Notes under the pieces: generated by a model
The model's input: only the letters and a program-made list of their open reading frames with translations
Databases searched by the model: none
Told to the model about the DNA's origin: nothing
From: Eublepharis macularius
Lineage: Eukaryota; Chordata; Lepidosauria; Squamata; Eublepharidae
NCBI RefSeq assembly: GCF_028583425.1
Contig: NC_072791.1
Location: 14,713,868 to 14,777,867, forward strand
Reading direction: 5' to 3'
Length of the DNA stretch: 64,000 nt
Position numbers and translations under genes: made by a program
Shown: positions 33,436-43,766 of the stretch, in pieces
How the letters are laid out: every line of letters starts with the position of its first letter
How positions within the stretch are numbered: position 1 is the stretch's first letter

Positions 33436-33612
33436 GGTTGGTGGTGGAGAGTGCTGTCAAGTCATAGCTGACTTTTGGTGGCAAGAGACTGACAGAGGTG
33501 GTTTGTCATTGCCGGTCTCTGCAACCCTGGTCTTTGTTGGAGGTCTCCCATCCAATTACTAACCAAGGCCAACGCTGCTTAGCTTCTGAGATCTGACGAG
33601 ATCAGGCTCACC
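33436..33612 (-). repeat. 5S rRNA-derived SINE
   Basis: 'gtcaagtcatagctgac' tail, then 'ggtctcccatccaattactaacc' and 'gcttagcttctgagatctgacgagatcaggc', the 5S box region in reverse. The outermost 5S part is missing. Confidence 0.75.
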
Positions 33613-33945
33613 TTAAGCAATCTTTATTTCATTTCATTTCATTTAGAACTTTTTGTGCTGCCTCTCCAGGAAGCTGCCTGAGATGGCTTACAAAATAAAT
33701 AATTTTTTTTTAAAAAAAAAACTTTAAAAGATGTTAATTTCAAATCCGGCATTAAAAGACCAGCCTGGCATATTTATAGCCCACTTTTCTCTCCAGAAGT
33801 ACCCAGTGTGGTTTACAACACTGTTCTTCTCTCCATTTTAGTCTCACAGCAGCAACTCAGTGAGATAAGTTAATCCCCCAGCAAGTCCTATGACAGAGAA
33901 GGGGATTGAACCTGGGTCTCCAACCATTATACAACACTGTCTCTG
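33613..33945 (-). repeat. old LINE-like tail and MIR-like SINE
   Basis: 33613-33760 has a (CATTT)n run and 'tgctgcctctccaggaagctgcc', a LINE-like 3' end in reverse. 33762-33945 has a diverged family 2 SINE, with 'gtacccagtgtggtttacaac' and 'gggattgaacctgggtctcc'. Confidence 0.5.
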
Positions 33946-34104
33946 AAAGTCATTATCCTTTAAGAAGGGAAAGGGGTCTGACTTACTGGAAGGTCACCTG
34001 CTTTGTATATGGGAAGTCCCTGTTGGAAGAGGAGGATCCAGCGCTGTCCCTCTTCTCAGGTTTCGGAGGGGGACAAACCAAAGAGTTAGAAAGATAGAGA
34101 GGTC

Positions 34105-34500
34105 AGGGCACTCTGTTTACTATTGTTTACTGCTCTGACTGTCCTTTAATATGCAGCTTGCTATTCTCAGGATTTCCTACTCCTGACTTCCTCCCTCTCT
34201 CTCCTTCTCTTCCTGGCTTTGTTCCAGGCAACACCTCCCTCCTCCTCCCTCCATCTTGGCAGCATGGATGCAGGCCTTGCCCTGCCATCCATGTCCATCC
34301 TTAGACTAAATAGGTAGTTAGGATCTGTCTCTTCTCCTTTCCTATCAGAGTATGGAGTTCCTGCAATAAAGAACTCGTATTTCTTTTCTAAATATAAACC
34401 AAGTGTGTGCTTTTGTTATTTTCATTCCTGTACACACACCAGCCAGCAGAACAAGCTCACAACGACCTATAATCACACTTCCTATGCCACACGATAGACT
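34105..34500 (+). other. possible solo LTR fossil
   Basis: The CT-rich region carries a polyadenylation signal in 'cctgcaataaagaactcg' (about 34359-34376), followed by a U5-like AT-rich stretch. This arrangement is seen in LTRs. I find no confident terminal dinucleotides, target duplication or internal gene, so it is tentative. If real, it is an isolated, broken fossil. Confidence 0.25.
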
Positions 34501-34539
34501 CTGCTAACGGCCCAAACATGGAATCCTTTAATTAGGTTA

Positions 34540-34640
34540 ATCAGGAGCTGGAAAGACCTTGGAAAGTCACCACCCCACAGAGCAGACAATACTGAACGAG
34601 ATGGTCCACCAATATAACAGAAGGCAGCTTCGTATGTTTA
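34540..34640 (+). repeat. tRNA-derived SINE 3' part
   Basis: 'gcagacaatactgaacgagatggtcc...agaaggcagcttcgtatgttt' is the tail of the 16317 family. Confidence 0.55.
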
Positions 34641-35290
34641 CCTGAACTGCTACTCTGATGAAACTGAGAGCCACCCCAGAATTCCAAGGGGGGGGGACTA
34701 TCAGAAGAACGCTCCCTTTCTCTCTCATGTCATGTCTGCTTTGGCCTCAGAGATTGAAATTCAAGGCCCAAATCAAAACCACCTCACCACAAGCCAGGGT
34801 TTTGCTTCCTGCAGCCCTTTCAGTTTCTAAACATCAGGTCTCTTAAATCTAAAACACACGCACACTTCGTGTCAAACTTCTGTTTTCTCGCTCCCTTGTG
34901 GTAAATGATTCATGCTCTGCAAGAGTTAGGCCTTACCTCTGAAGAGAGCTTTTGAGGGAAACCAGAGAGGCCTTATTTTAATGGCATTTGCTGACGTTTT
35001 ATTGATGGATTGGAATATGAGTCCGAAGCATTCAGAAGTTTTACATTGTTTTTAAAAAGTACACGCTTCTGTGGTTAAAATTCAGAAGCAATGTTAATCA
35101 GACATAAGAGGAGATCATGAAATATCCTTGTTAAAACAAATAAAAAGGCATGTATTTTTAGTAAAAATTCTGCCTATATGGATAACTTATGCAGTTAGGG
35201 TTTTTCCCCCTGATTAGTATAATCTTGTATCCAAAAGGACCAATTGAGACAAATGAAGTTTTTAGATTCCACCGGTGCTGGAGCACTCTG
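34641..35290. other. intronic, no gene seen; AT-rich stretch
   Basis: 34960-35180 is AT-rich, repeat-free and looks unique. It may be worth a conservation check. No exon seen. Confidence 0.3.
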
Positions 35291-35299
35291 GTTTTGAGG

Positions 35300-35520
35300 G
35301 AATGGAGTAAGATTGCCAGGCCGAGCCTGACAACCAGCAGGAAGGCTTGGGGGTGTGGACAAAGGGGTTTGCATAGGATGTCGGTGACATTGCCAACGTC
35401 GCTCTATCATCCTGGGTACAATGTAGAAGCAACAACGGGTAGCTCTAGAAATCACTGGAAACTCTATGGTACCCAGAAGTGATATAGCAATGCTGGTGAC
35501 CTGGCAATCCTAGCATAGAA
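35300..35520 (+). repeat. copy of the 50-bp-unit family
   Basis: Contains 'gggtagctctagaaatcactggaaactctatggtacccagaagtgata', one unit of the repeat tripled at 2294-2443. Confidence 0.55.
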
Positions 35521-35890
35521 GTGTTGAGCAAACCATATGATTAATCATAATTGTGATGGGAAAGAAAGTTTTGACTTTGTCATGAGTTGGATTTGACTGA
35601 TGTACGAGAGAACTGGGAAACGGAGGACAGTGAACTCCTAATTTTGATAGGAAGACATTGTTTCAGCCCTGTGTCAGATTTCTGCTTGTTTTCAAATCTC
35701 TGCACATTTGCATTTGTATACTTTATTGCATAGTTTATTGAATGTCCCTGCTGTTGATTATATGGACTTACACTGTGTAATACACCTGCAGTCTCAGTGA
35801 GAAAGGCGGATTATAAACAACATAAATAGGTAAATAAATATCTGAACCCGTTTTCTCCCATTTGCTACCAATATGCAACTAAGAAAAGAT
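35521..35890. other. intronic; old LINE-like tail
   Basis: 35695-35850 ends 'gagaaaggcggattataaacaacataaataggtaaataaat', a LINE-like 3' terminus. Confidence 0.4.
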
Positions 35891-36066
35891 CGTTTTCACA
35901 CTGCTTACTGGCCGTGGAACATAGCACTGAGTTCCCGGAACGACAGCATCTTCCTGGCGTGATTTCGTGCGAGAACGAAAGTTCCCGCACGAAATCGCAC
36001 CAGGAAGACGCTGTCGTTCCGGGAGCTCGGTGCAATGTTCCATAGCCGGTAAGCAGTGTGAAAACA
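35891..36066. mobile_element. foldback MITE
   Basis: 'cgttttcacactgcttactggc' pairs with 'gccggtaagcagtgtgaaaac'. The arms continue through 'cccggaacgacagc' and 'gctgtcgttccggg' to a small loop. Architecture as at 11975-12185. Confidence 0.8.
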
Positions 36067-36389
36067 GCCAAAGTCTTGATTGTTCTCTTTCCCAGCGACT
36101 TGCTGGTAGGGTTCATTCACCAGCATGAATCAGCCTTTGGAATCCCACTGCCAACTTAGAGCCAACAATCTTTTTAATTTACTTTGTTAAAAGTTACAAG
36201 CCTGCCTTACTCCCATCTGGTTGGACCCCAAACAGACATGACCAAGATCATGGATCATTTCCTATGACGAAAAGCTAGAGAGTCTGGGATTTTTCAGTTT
36301 AGAAAAAAGATAAAAGGAAGGGGATGACCGAGGTTTAAAATAATGCGCGGGGCAGAGAGAGTAGATAGAAAGAATTTATTCTTCCTTTT

Positions 36390-36960
36390 CCAAACTACTA
36401 GTACTTGGAGTCACTGGATGAAGATGATAGGCAATTGGTTCAGGACAGACAAAAGAAAACACTCCTTTACTCGACAAGTGATTAAAATGTGGGATTTGCT
36501 GTCAGTGGATATAATGATGGCCACATTTATACATACGGATGTTCCATCAAGTTGCAACTGATTCACGGTGACCCCAGCAAGGAGTTTTGGAGGCAAGTGA
36601 GAGGCAGAGGTGGCTTGCCATTGCCTTCCTCTGCAGAGTCTTCCTGGATGGTCGCCCAACCAAGTACTGACACTGCATAGTAGCTTCTTTGCTCTGACAT
36701 GATCGGACTATATCATGCCACCTGCCCTCCCGGCCACATGATAACGTGGCTGTAAAAAGGGATTAGATACATTCATAGAAAAGAGGCCCATCAGTCAGTA
36801 CTAGCTACGGTGACCAAAGGGAACTTCCATGTTCCGAGGCAGTCCACCTCTGAATGCTAATGCTTGGAACCAACATCAGAGGAAAATCTCAGCCTCCTTG
36901 CCCTGTTTGTTGGCCTTCTGGGGTGACTGGCCATTATATGAGACATGATGCTGGACTAGA
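36390..36960 (+). repeat. dispersed LINE-like repeat split by a 5S SINE
   Basis: Forward copy of the 6195-6900 family: 'ttcaggacagacaaaagaaaacactcctttactc', 'gtgattaaaatgtgggatttgctg', then, after the nested SINE, 'aaaaagggattagatacattcatag...gatgctggactagatgggcc'. Confidence 0.6.
36527..36731 (-). repeat. 5S rRNA-derived SINE, nested
   Basis: The sequence 'catcaagttgcaactgattcacggtgacc' is the tail. The 5S-like part has diverged ('agcttctttgctctgacatgatcgg'). Flanked by ggccacat at 36519-36526 and 36732-36739, a target duplication. Confidence 0.7.
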
Positions 36961-37146
36961 TGGGCCATTGCTATAATCCAGAAGAGGTGATCTTTTGTTC
37001 TCACCTCCGTTGGTCTGTAAAAGGCAAAATGTGGATATGCACAGTTTCAATTGGAGTGGGATGTTGCAGGGAGGCACAATTTAACCATTCAATGCCCACT
37101 TGGTTCACCAAATTGAAAGCGGGCTCCCCATTCTTGCATGGTATCA

Positions 37147-37407
37147 ACAACAATAACAGCAATAGCATTCTATTTATACACCGCCCTTCAGGACAACTTA
37201 ATGCCCACTCAGAGCAGTTTACAAAGTGGGTTGTTATTATCCTGACAGCAATCACCCTGTGAGGTGGGTGGGGCTGAGAGAGCTCTGAGAGAGCAGTGAC
37301 TGACCCAAGGTCACCCAACTGGCTTCAAGCGGAGGAGTGGGGAATCAAACCTGGCTCTCCAGATTAGAGTCCTGCCGCTCTTAAACACTACACCAAACTG
37401 GCTTTCT
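37147..37407 (-). repeat. CORE-SINE/MIR-like SINE (family 1)
   Basis: Full-length minus-strand copy with an AAC/ATA-rich tail at 37147-37165 and a tRNA-like head ending 'ccaaactggctttc'. Confidence 0.85.
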
Positions 37408-37876
37408 ATAAGACAAAAGGGACAGATTTTTAAAAGGTGGGTCTTTGTTCCCATTAAAGTGCTAAGAATTCAGGGTGTCTAATTTCAATGAGCAAAAGAC
37501 GTCTTAGAGTTTGAAGTCCCCTTTCCCCTTCCCTGTGCAGCCCTGACCTCAGCTGGGGCTACACACATGTGCAGCTAACCTTGTTCAGACTGATGGAGCC
37601 ATATGACCTTGGGTCACTTTGGTTTTGGCCCTTGCAGCTAATTGGCACAGCATCCTGGTGCGCAAGCTCTACATAAGGCATGGGAGTAAACCTTGGGACA
37701 GGAGCATTCTCCTATGACATGGGATATGTGCATATGTTCCTATGCACATACTTGATGGAACGTTCCACTTCACCCACACTGCCCACGCACAAGCCTATGC
37801 CTATAATAGCATACGTGCTTTGAGTCTCTGTGCTGGGATGCTGTGCGAACCAGGCCCTACCTTTGCAAACATTTGC
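37408..37876. other. intronic, no feature seen
   Basis: Unique-looking DNA. Confidence 0.35.
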
Positions 37877-37888
37877 AGTGATGTGTAG

Positions 37889-38078
37889 CAAAATCGAAGA
37901 GTCCAGTAGCACCTTTAAGACTAACCAACTTTACTGTAGCATAAGATGCATCTGATGAAGAGAGCTGTGGTTCTCGAAAGCTTATGCTACAGTAAAGTTG
38001 GTTAGTCTTAAAGGTGCTACTGGACTCTTTTCAATTTTGCTACTACAGACTAACACGGCTAACTCCTCTGGATCTATG
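37889..38078. mobile_element. Penelope-like foldback element, family B (fossil)
   Basis: Left arm 'gaagagtccagtagcacctttaagactaacc' and its complement at right. The right arm carries CTGATGA, the helix GAGAG/TTCTC, GAAA and the AGC/GCT mini-stem. The terminus is 'acggctaactcctctggat'. A perfect 12-bp duplication agtgatgtgtag lies at 37877-37888 and 38079-38090. Confidence 0.8.
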
Positions 38079-38090
38079 AGTGATGTGTAG

Positions 38091-38512
38091 GGATCCCATT
38101 CCCCTGGTGGGGGGCAGGGGATCCCCCTCTTTCACCCTCCTCCCCCTGCCTCCACTTACCTGGCTGGCAGGGGAGGAAAGCACAGGAACGGGCCTCCCAG
38201 GTGCGCTCCCGGGGCAGCACGACAACATCCCTGCCATCATCGCACCACTCTAGGAGCGCTCCCACTCTTCGCCACATGCCAATTTGGGCCCTAAACAGGG
38301 TGAATTGGGCACGTTTGAGGCCCAAATCAACCCACTGTGAAGCAGACATGCACCCCTGTGCCTGTGTGGTGAAGTCACTGGAAGTGACGTCACCAAACCA
38401 CTGCAGAGCCACACATGCGCTGCATGCGCATGAGTAAAGACTAAGATGGGAAGAAGGAGGTAAGAGGTCCCCTTACCCACCGGGAGGATAAGGGGAACTG
38501 GCAACCCTATTG
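38091..38512. repeat. GC-rich repeat with GGCAACCCTA end
   Basis: 'agggatcccattcccctgg' to 'gaactggcaaccctattgg'. The inside has 'gtgcgctcccggggcagcacgac' and a 'gaagtcactggaagtgacgtcacc' palindromic CRE-like motif. Same family near 46647, 52288 and 56524. Confidence 0.5.
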
Positions 38513-38520
38513 GTGAGTGA

Positions 38521-38774
38521 CAGGGCTTTTTTCTGGGAAAAGAGGTGGTGGAACTCAGTGGGTTACCCTCGGAGAAAATGGTCACATGGCTGGTGGCCCC
38601 GCCCCCTGATCTCCAGACAGAGGGGAGTTTAGATTGCCCTCCGCACCGTGGTGCGAAGGGCCATTTAAACTCCCCTCTTTCTGGAGATCAGGGGGTGGGG
38701 CCACCAGCCATGTGACCATTTTCAAGAGGTTCCAGAACTCCGTTCCACCGCGTTCCAGCTGAAAAAAAGCCCTG
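38521..38774. mobile_element. hAT-type MITE (CAGGGCTTTTTTTC family, long form)
   Basis: Starts 'cagggcttttttctgggaaa' and ends 'gctgaaaaaaagccctg'. Strong inner inverted repeat ('ggtcacatggctggtgg' against 'ccaccagccatgtgacc'). Flanks gtgagtga/gtgagcaa match at 6 of 8. Confidence 0.85.
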
Positions 38775-38782
38775 GTGAGCAA

Positions 38783-39458
38783 GTAGATAGATGATGTGAA
38801 TGTTGAGGTAGGTGCACAATGCCCACCATGGCTGGAACCCAACAGGGCAAGGTGGTCACCATGCACTGAAATGGTCACATCTTCACTTGCAGTAACAGTG
38901 CATAGATTTGCATCCTCTGGCTGCAGTCCTTCACAGAGTTATTTTAAACCCATTAATCCTAATGGCTTTAAGCTTGTTTAACTCTGTTCTCTCATTTATT
39001 TGCCACTGACAGGTTTAGAGCCAAGGAGGAAGACTGAGTCATAAATCTTGCCCAGGCACCCATCAGATAAAAACAATATAAAAGTGTTTGCAAGGGCTAA
39101 ACAATGCATTTCCTAATTATATCCACAAAGCAACATAGGACAAAACTGGTACAAGGAAAGCCCCGGGCATTACAGAAAGCAAATGGGGTCTTTAGAAAGT
39201 GTGCTGCAAATTCTTTGGTTCTCTTTGGAGGGAAAAGCAAGAAATGTTTTCTTGTACCTCCTTGAACAATAAATAGTCTCAGGGATAAGATGAATTAAAC
39301 TGCTTAGGGTGCTGAGGCCAGGTTAGGAATGGCACGTCACATTTATATCAGAAGTACTGCATCTCTCTAAAGCTGAGCTTTCTATAGAAAGCCCTGCAAG
39401 CTTGCAGAAAAAGCTGGTTGTGCATAGCGTCAATTGGCTAGTTCCCATAACATCACCA
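38783..39458. other. intronic, repeat-poor
   Basis: Unique-looking DNA, no exon recognised. Confidence 0.35.
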
Positions 39459-40378
39459 ATAATAACAACAACAACGTTTGATTTATATATTGCCCTTTGG
39501 GGCAACTTAACACCCACTCAGAGTGGTTTACAAAATGTGTTATTATTATCCTCACGACACTCTCCCTGTGAAGTGGATGAAGCTGAGAGAGTTCCAAGAG
39601 AGCTGTGACTGATCCAAGGTCACCCAGCTGGCTTCAAGCGGAGGAGTTGGGAATCAAACCTGGTTCTGCAGATTAGAGTCCTGCCGCTTTTAACTAGAGA
39701 TGGCATGAACCGAAATACGACCCCAAAAAACCCATGAAACAGGCTGGTTCGGGGTTCCTACACCAGGGTTCGTGGAAGCTCCTTTTCCGGAACTTCCACG
39801 AACTTTATACTGGGTTGTTGGTTTGTATTTACAGGGAAATGGCCATTTAAACTGCCCCTTTAAGGGACTTGCAAGGGCAGATCCCTTTAAACTATCAGCT
39901 GGCAGGTGGCAGGGGGGATCCCCTGATAGTTTTTGACCTCCTCCAGCCATTTGAGGGGCAGCAAGGCCGTTTTTGGCCTTTTCTGTCCCTCTGTGGGCCT
40001 GCCCAGGGATGGAGGAGGCCGAAACGGCCTTGCTGCCCCTCGTGGGAGGAGAGGGAGGAACCCGCACCACAGGGGAAGGTAAGTGTGGGGCTGGGGCAGG
40101 GGTTGGAGCTGGGGTGGGGGAGTGGGGAGTGCCAGCTGATAGTTTAAAGGGACTTGCTGTTTGCAAAGCAGGAAAGGGCCCTTTAAACTGTTAAATGCCC
40201 TTTCCCTCCTGCTGCGAAGAGGCCGAAAAGGGGTATTTAAACCCCACGAACCACGAACTGAGCTGTAACTGGCCTCAGTTCCATGCCATTTCGTGGGTTT
40301 TGGTGCATTAAAATCCACGAACCACGAATCTCATGGTTCGTTGGGGTTTTTTTTGGTCCGTGCCCACTACACCAAGAA
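39459..40378 (-). repeat. CORE-SINE (family 1) split by a hAT MITE
   Basis: 39459-39694 is the L2-like end, core and most of the head. The head's final 'ctacaccaa' resumes at about 40367 after the MITE. The MITE is therefore younger than this SINE copy. Confidence 0.75.
39695..40366. mobile_element. hAT-type MITE (TAGAGATGGGC relatives, long subfamily)
   Basis: Starts 'tagagatggcatgaaccgaaa' and ends 'gttttttttggtccgtgccca'. The 672-bp interior differs from the 406-bp subfamily, with 'tttaaactatcagctgg' and 'ccctttaaact' motifs and a GC-rich centre. The extreme right end and the target duplication are not clear. Confidence 0.65.
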
Positions 40379-41210
40379 CTCCATCTCCCATTGGAAGAGA
40401 AGTTTGGAATGTTTTTTTTAACGAGGGTGTGTCATCAAAAGGGTGACAAATAAATTGTTAAATGGATGAGAGCCAGTTTTTAAAAAAATATATTTTAACA
40501 AAACAGAATTCACCTGGAACCTGATACCTCTTAGCAAGGCTAAGAGGTGAGCCAGAGGTCTGTGTTTCAGTGGCAAAGCTGTGCTCATTCTTCTAGAAGA
40601 AAAGACCCGCACTAGCAGAATGGATTCATGGGATTATACTTGTAATGTCCAAGAGCCTTGAATGTTTGTGAGAGGCAGGGGGTAGCTAGTTAGCAACAGA
40701 TTATTAAGATGGGAAGAGTTAACTGTAATTTGTTAAACATGACTGGATTGTTCACTCCTGCCAAAATCCGTGGCAGGGAGGGGGAGAAATAGGTGCGAGA
40801 TGACTTAATTCCAGGTCCCTTCCAAACTCCCGCAATTCAAAAGAAGGAAAGGCCGTGTTTTCTATTAACGTCCCTGGCAAAGCCATTGAGCGAAAGCAGA
40901 AATAGGTTCTCCAAAGACTGGATTTGCTTCCTTGGAAAGCAGCAGCTGTATCGCAAAAGGGGGACTCTGTGGATATTAATAAAGCCTCCGGAAAATGTTT
41001 GTCCTTTGGGGAATGTGACAAAAATACGGCAATAAAACGGTCTGTTGACACCAACGCTGCCCTTGCTATTTCTGTGCTTGGTGTATAAAACATACGACTG
41101 CACATACCGAATCTCCCACGAACAGAAAATGTGCTTTCTTGAGTTGCTAAAACTGTCCTCCGTTGTCAAAAGGGGTTTTCTTTTGAGATGGTGTATTTCA
41201 AAGACAAATG
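40379..41210. other. intronic, no gene seen
   Basis: Unique-looking sequence with several short frames on both strands at 40750-41170. None shows a domain. Confidence 0.35.
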
Positions 41211-41218
41211 CATTTTAT

Positions 41219-41476
41219 CAGGGCTTTTTTTCTGGGGAAAGAGGTGGTGGAACTCAGTGGGTTGCCCTCGTGGAAAATGGTCACATGGCTGGTGGCCCCG
41301 CCCCCTGATCTCCAGACGGGGGGGGGTAGATTGCCCTCCGTGCCACTCGGCAGCACGGAGGGCAATCTAAGCTCCCCTCTGTCTGGAGATCAGGGGGCGG
41401 GGCCACCAGCCATGTGACTATTTTCAAGAGGTGCCAGAACTCCGTTCCCCCACGTTCCTGCTAAAAAAAAGCCCTG
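41219..41476. mobile_element. hAT-type MITE (CAGGGCTTTTTTTC family, long form)
   Basis: Near-identical to 38521-38774. Perfect 8-bp duplication cattttat at 41211-41218 and 41477-41484. Low divergence suggests recent insertion. Confidence 0.92.
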
Positions 41477-41602
41477 CATTTTATATACAAGTGCAGGTCA
41501 CAGCTTTAACGCAGAGACAAGAAGTAACAGGGAAGCAAAGGGTCTAGTACCATCTTCCCCCCTGCTTCTTATTGGCTGCAAATTTCCCCCTCTGGAAAAC
41601 CC
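41477..41602 (+). repeat. inverted repeat, left arm
   Basis: Reverse complement of 42588-42713 with only a few differences, over about 126 bp from 'cattttatatacaagtgcagg' to 'ccctctggaaaac'. The hAT MITE at 41219 interrupts the outer edge of this arm. Confidence 0.8.
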
Positions 41603-41645
41603 TGGTGGTGGTTGCTTTAGCTAGCTTTGGAACTCTTGTCTATGA

Positions 41646-42235
41646 TGGTTGTTGTGGGTTTTCCGGGCTGTATTGCAGTGGTCTTGGCATTGTAGTTCCT
41701 GACGTTTCGCCAGCAGCTGTGGCTGGCATCTTCAGAGGTGTAGCACCAAAAGACAGAGATCTCTCAGTGTCACAGTGTGGAAAAGAGAAGAGATGTAGGT
41801 CATTTGTATCTACTCAGGAGGGGTGGGGTTGAGCTGAGTCATCCTGTAAGAGTTTCCCAGGGTGTGGAATGCTAATGGCGGGAGGCTTCACTGTATCCTG
41901 AGGAGGTTCTTTTGCATATGGATTGGTGCTTGATGTGCTAATCTTCTCTGCAGGGCTATTGTCGGGGATAGAATGTTTTGTTAGCCTGGTGTTTTTCAGA
42001 ACTGGCAACCATGCTCGGTTCATTCTTAAGGTTTCTTCTTTCCTGTTGAAGTTTTGCTTATGCTTGTGAATTTCAATGGCTTCCCTGTGCAGTCTGACAA
42101 AGTAGTTGGAAGTGTTGTCCAGTATTTTGGTGTCCTGGAATAAGATACTGTGCCCTGTTTGAGTTAGGCTATGTTCAGCCACTGCTGATTTTTCAGGTTG
42201 TCCAAGTCTGCAGTGTCTTTCATGTTCTTTCATGT
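41646..42235 (-). mobile_element. Penelope-like element, family A: GIY-YIG region plus terminus (fossil, incomplete)
   Basis: On the minus strand a frame (41814-42233) reads KEHERHCRLGQPEKSAVAEHSLTQTGHSI... and EAIEIHKHKQNFNRKEE...W, the C-terminal half of a Penelope-type GIY-YIG endonuclease. After it comes the terminal region with a hammerhead fold (41682-41751), ending 'gaaaacccacaacaacca'. A 12-bp duplication tcttgtctatga flanks it (41634-41645 and 42236-42247). The reverse transcriptase part is absent. Broken copy. Confidence 0.82.
41682..41751 (-). ncRNA. hammerhead ribozyme motif in Penelope terminus
   Basis: Minus-strand sequence with CTGAAGA, helix II GCCAGC/GCTGGC, GAAAC, GTC cleavage context, and helix I in two parts (CCT/AGG and TTTTGG/CCAAGA). 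The same fold is described base by base at 50103-50172. Penelope-like elements are known to carry such motifs. Activity is not shown. Confidence 0.65.
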
Positions 42236-42247
42236 TCTTGTCTATGA

Positions 42248-42587
42248 CATATTTGCATTAACACGTCTGTGAAAGGTTGGGTAATTCACAGGGTTTTTTT
42301 TAACAAAAGGAAAAAACCCCAATCCTAGACCACGTACTTAGACACCGTAGTTGAAAGAATGTTAAGAATGCTTCAACCAAAGGCAAGTTCATGACTTAAC
42401 AAGCCAGGGAAGACCTTTTAAGCAGCTTGATTAATCAATCACATTTTTATTTTAACATTCTTCTAGTAGCTCAGGGTGGGATACATGGTAATCCCGTCGC
42501 ATGAAGTGGCCTGCATTGAGTCAGACTGTTGGGAAATCAGCAGAGTTTAAGGCAAAATGGCACATCGGAGTTAATGAGAACAGACAC
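42248..42587. other. spacer between inverted-repeat arms, unclassified
   Basis: No recognised element. It could be the interior of an unknown transposon whose ends are the 126-bp arms. Confidence 0.3.
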
Positions 42588-42713
42588 AGTTTTCCAGAGG
42601 GGGAAATTTGCACCCAATAAGAAGCAGGGGGGGAGATGGTACTAGACCCTTTGCTTCCCTGTTACTTCTTGTCTCTGCGCTAAAGCTGTGACCTGCACTT
42701 GTATATAAAATGC
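42588..42713 (-). repeat. inverted repeat, right arm
   Basis: Partner of 41477-41602: 'gttttccagagggggaaattt' to 'gcacttgtatataaaatgca'. The arms are about 97% identical by eye. Confidence 0.8.
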
Positions 42714-43217
42714 AGACTCCAGTGTAGCTCTGTAAGAATACTTTATAAGGATAAAAAATAGGGTTACATTGGATGAAAATAATAAATTGTTAAGCTGACT
42801 ACATCTTGCTAGAAAAGCGACTGAGAGAGACCGAGCAATAAAACTTCAGTATATAGCATCAGTTAATTGCCCCCCTAATAAACAGGTTGCCCAATTGAAA
42901 ACCCTAATCCTACTTCATTAAGACTAGTGACTCCCCTTTCCTTGGTGGGAATCCTTATATTCGAGGCCTAAGTGGTTACATGCAAATAAGTTTACTAACT
43001 AAGTAACGCAAATAGTTTAACTCTTTCATGCCTGAAACGGAAACACTTGCTAAATCCCAACACAGACCCTTGGCCTATCAAAGGTAGTCTTGTCTGTTCT
43101 GTGTGGCAGCAGCTCTCGAGGTTCTCAGGCAGAGGTCTTTCTTGTCACTTAATATCTCATTTTAATTACAGATACAGAGCACCGAACCTGGGATCTTCTG
43201 GAGGCAAAGCAGATGCT
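42714..43217. other. intronic, mostly unclassified
   Basis: 43180-43217 ('gaacctgggatcttctggaggcaaagcagatgc') is a short tRNA-SINE head in reverse. The rest is unique-looking. Confidence 0.35.
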
Positions 43218-43766
43218 GTCTCACTGCGCCTTTATACCGAGTCAGACATTGAGTCAACATTGTGCACTCTGAGTGATAGTGGTTCTCCTATGACCGAGAG
43301 TCTCTCTACACAAAACATCTTACATGAGGACGCTCAAGTGTAGCAAGATGCAATGTTAGCCGGGAAGCGTAGTTTAAATTTCACCTCTCTACCCGAGGGT
43401 AGTTTAAAAGACAGATCCGGCAGAGATCACTCCTCAGAGGGTCTGTTCATTTCACCTTCGCCTCCCAGAAAGGGAGGTGAAATTAACAGAGCCCTTGGGG
43501 AGGCGAAGATGAAATGAACAAACCCTCCCAGGAGGGATCTCTGCCAGCTGTGTGGTGAAATGGACAGAGCTTTTGGCTCTGTCTTTTTAAACTACACTTC
43601 CTGGCTAACTTTGAGTCTCCCTACACTTGAGCGCCTTCGTGTAAGATGTCTTGTGTAGAGAGGTTCTCAGTAAAGGTCTTTTCACATCACCTACTATTAA
43701 ATCCTTTTGAGGAGATGCTGAAAATTGAGCCTGGGGCTTTCTACATGGATAGCAAATGCTGGACCC
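43218..43766 (-). repeat. tRNA-derived SINE with a nested MITE
   Basis: 'cctttataccgagtcagacattg' (SINE 3' end) is separated from 'ggtcttttcacatcacctactattaaatcc...gaaaattgagcctgggg' (body and head) by the MITE 43302-43662. The hAT element at 43767 lies at its other side. Confidence 0.65.
43302..43662. mobile_element. foldback MITE nested in SINE
   Basis: Ends CTCTCTACACAAAACATC and its complement. Internal hairpins ('cagagatcactcctcagaggg' region) resemble the core of 6510-6825, so the two families share a middle but not ends. Confidence 0.75.

Noticed and set aside
37889-38078. hAT-type origin for the family B foldbacks
   Set aside because: Flanking duplications are about 12 bp rather than 8, and the ends lack CAG/TAG hAT termini.
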